A DNA stretch of 64,000 bases from Perlabentimonas gracilis (GTDB lineage: Bacteria; Bacteroidota; Bacteroidia; Bacteroidales; Tenuifilaceae): the NCBI RefSeq assembly GCF_011174675.1, contig NZ_JAANIG010000021.1:1-64000 (forward strand), read 5' to 3'. The translations under genes and the position numbers were made by a program. Shown here in pieces: positions 63,455-64,000 of the stretch. Within the stretch, counting starts at the first letter, position 1; every line of letters begins with the position of its first letter. The notes beneath the pieces were generated by a model, which was given only the letters and a program-made list of their open reading frames with translations, made no database searches and was not told where the DNA came from.

Positions 63455-64000
63455 CTAGATAGAGGTGTAGAAGTTTAGGCTTAACCATACACGATTTCTA
63501 GAACTTCCTTCAATGAATGAGTCTATCCTGTAGTCAAACCCGAGCTCAATCTTGTTTGCTGGAGAAATGGCATAGCCAATAAAGCTTGCCCATCGAATCT
63601 CCATATCGTAACTTTTGCCCTGAAGAGAGTTCAAGTACTCATTGCTTAGCTTAGCAAAGAACTCCTTTGGATCAAGAGAACTCCCTTGTAATGGTATTTC
63701 AGATGATATTCTATAACGTAACCTAAACTCAGCATCATCGTCTTTTGCAAATGTTTGGTCAGTTAGTAACCTGTGAGCCAACCTAAAACCGGGATACCGT
63801 TTGATAAAGGTAATTTGCTGCATAGACCTATTCTTCAAACTGTTTTCATCTACTCGTGCCAAATAGCCTATGGCTATTGAGGTGTTTATGCCGATCTTTT
63901 TGGATGCCGCAATGGAGATATCGGTTAGTAGGTACTCATAGCTAAATTCCTGTTTTGCTATCGATTGCCTTGACTCGGTTTTAAGATTTAACGACCAATC
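63455..64000 (-). CDS. DUF2490-like outer-membrane beta protein, 3' part only
   Basis: The reading frame is open from the stop codon at 63455 to the right edge of the window, so the start lies beyond 64000. About 181 residues of the C-terminal part are seen. They alternate short amphipathic strands (FRLRYRISSEIPL, YDMEIRWASFIGYAIS, KIELGFDYRIDSF, RVWLSLNFYTSI), each one strand of an outer-membrane barrel. This pattern fits the DUF2490 family. An internal TTG at 63862 is not the start. The function of the family is unknown. Confidence 0.7.
   Translation of the reverse strand, partial: DWSLNLKTESRQSIAKQEFSYEYLLTDISIAASKKIGINTSIAIGYLARVDENSLKNRSMQQITFIKRYPGFRLAHRLLTDQTFAKDDDAEFRLRYRISSEIPLQGSSLDPKEFFAKLSNEYLNSLQGKSYDMEIRWASFIGYAISPANKIELGFDYRIDSFIEGSSRNRVWLSLNFYTSI

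Overview
The window reads as a chromosomal segment of a member of the Bacteroidota. Three things point that way. Many upstream regions carry a TAnnTTTG -7 box, in places with a TTTG-like -33 box about 19 bases upstream. The gene content includes gldF/gldG, a long-form urocanate hydratase, TlpA with a DUF4369-like N-terminus, and M23 peptidases next to alaS. Several tails are typical of the phylum, such as the short Crp-like regulator. The order is probably Bacteroidales or Marinilabiliales, but I cannot place the genus. I saw no rRNA, tRNA, CRISPR array or prophage.

Layout. 0.2-17.5 kb is housekeeping and envelope: a TPR/SpoIIE-type phosphatase, meaB, a TlpA-like lipoprotein, alaS, two paralogous M23 peptidases, a capA-merR-nif3-zinc-ribbon run, a lemA/TPM operon and hutU. 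17.7-46.3 kb is a dense signalling block. It holds four PAS histidine kinases, one of them a giant soluble hybrid of about 2,700 residues with about 16 PAS domains and a GAF domain. It also holds a CheB-CheR-PAS fusion, two chemoreceptors, a CheW, two stand-alone receiver proteins, a receiver-PAS-LuxR regulator and an outer-membrane-type protein. No CheA is present.

Inside this block, at 29.2-30.4 kb, sits an IS200-like (HUH) transposase in a structured array of 12 short palindromes. The array is three units of four, and in each unit the first palindrome is inverted relative to the other three. It looks like a REP/RAYT cassette placed directly before the giant kinase.

46.6-52.6 kb is a metabolic accessory cluster. 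It has a short Crp/Fnr regulator, an aldehyde:ferredoxin oxidoreductase, an iron-ADH homologue that has lost most of its metal ligands, a small hypothetical protein and an intact iron-containing alcohol dehydrogenase. Its intergenic gaps, and the gap at 42.3-42.6 kb, hold a second family of palindromic repeats embedded in AATC-rich low-complexity DNA.

52.9-64 kb returns to core functions: gldF-gldG-DUF4340, dnaN, a DEDDh exonuclease, a TlpA-like lipoprotein, a tightly packed purK-purE-MFS-sua5 operon, and the 3' part of a DUF2490-like gene cut by the window edge.

How the parts may work together is inference. The signalling block probably links environmental and redox cues to transcription and to a chemosensory array whose CheA lies elsewhere. 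The 46.6-52.6 kb cluster could interconvert acids, aldehydes and alcohols under reducing conditions. The strongest unusual items are the REP/RAYT cassette, the giant kinase with its cysteine-rich PAS insert, the ligand-less ADH paralogue beside AOR, and the palindromic repeat family that supplies the last codons of the downstream ADH.
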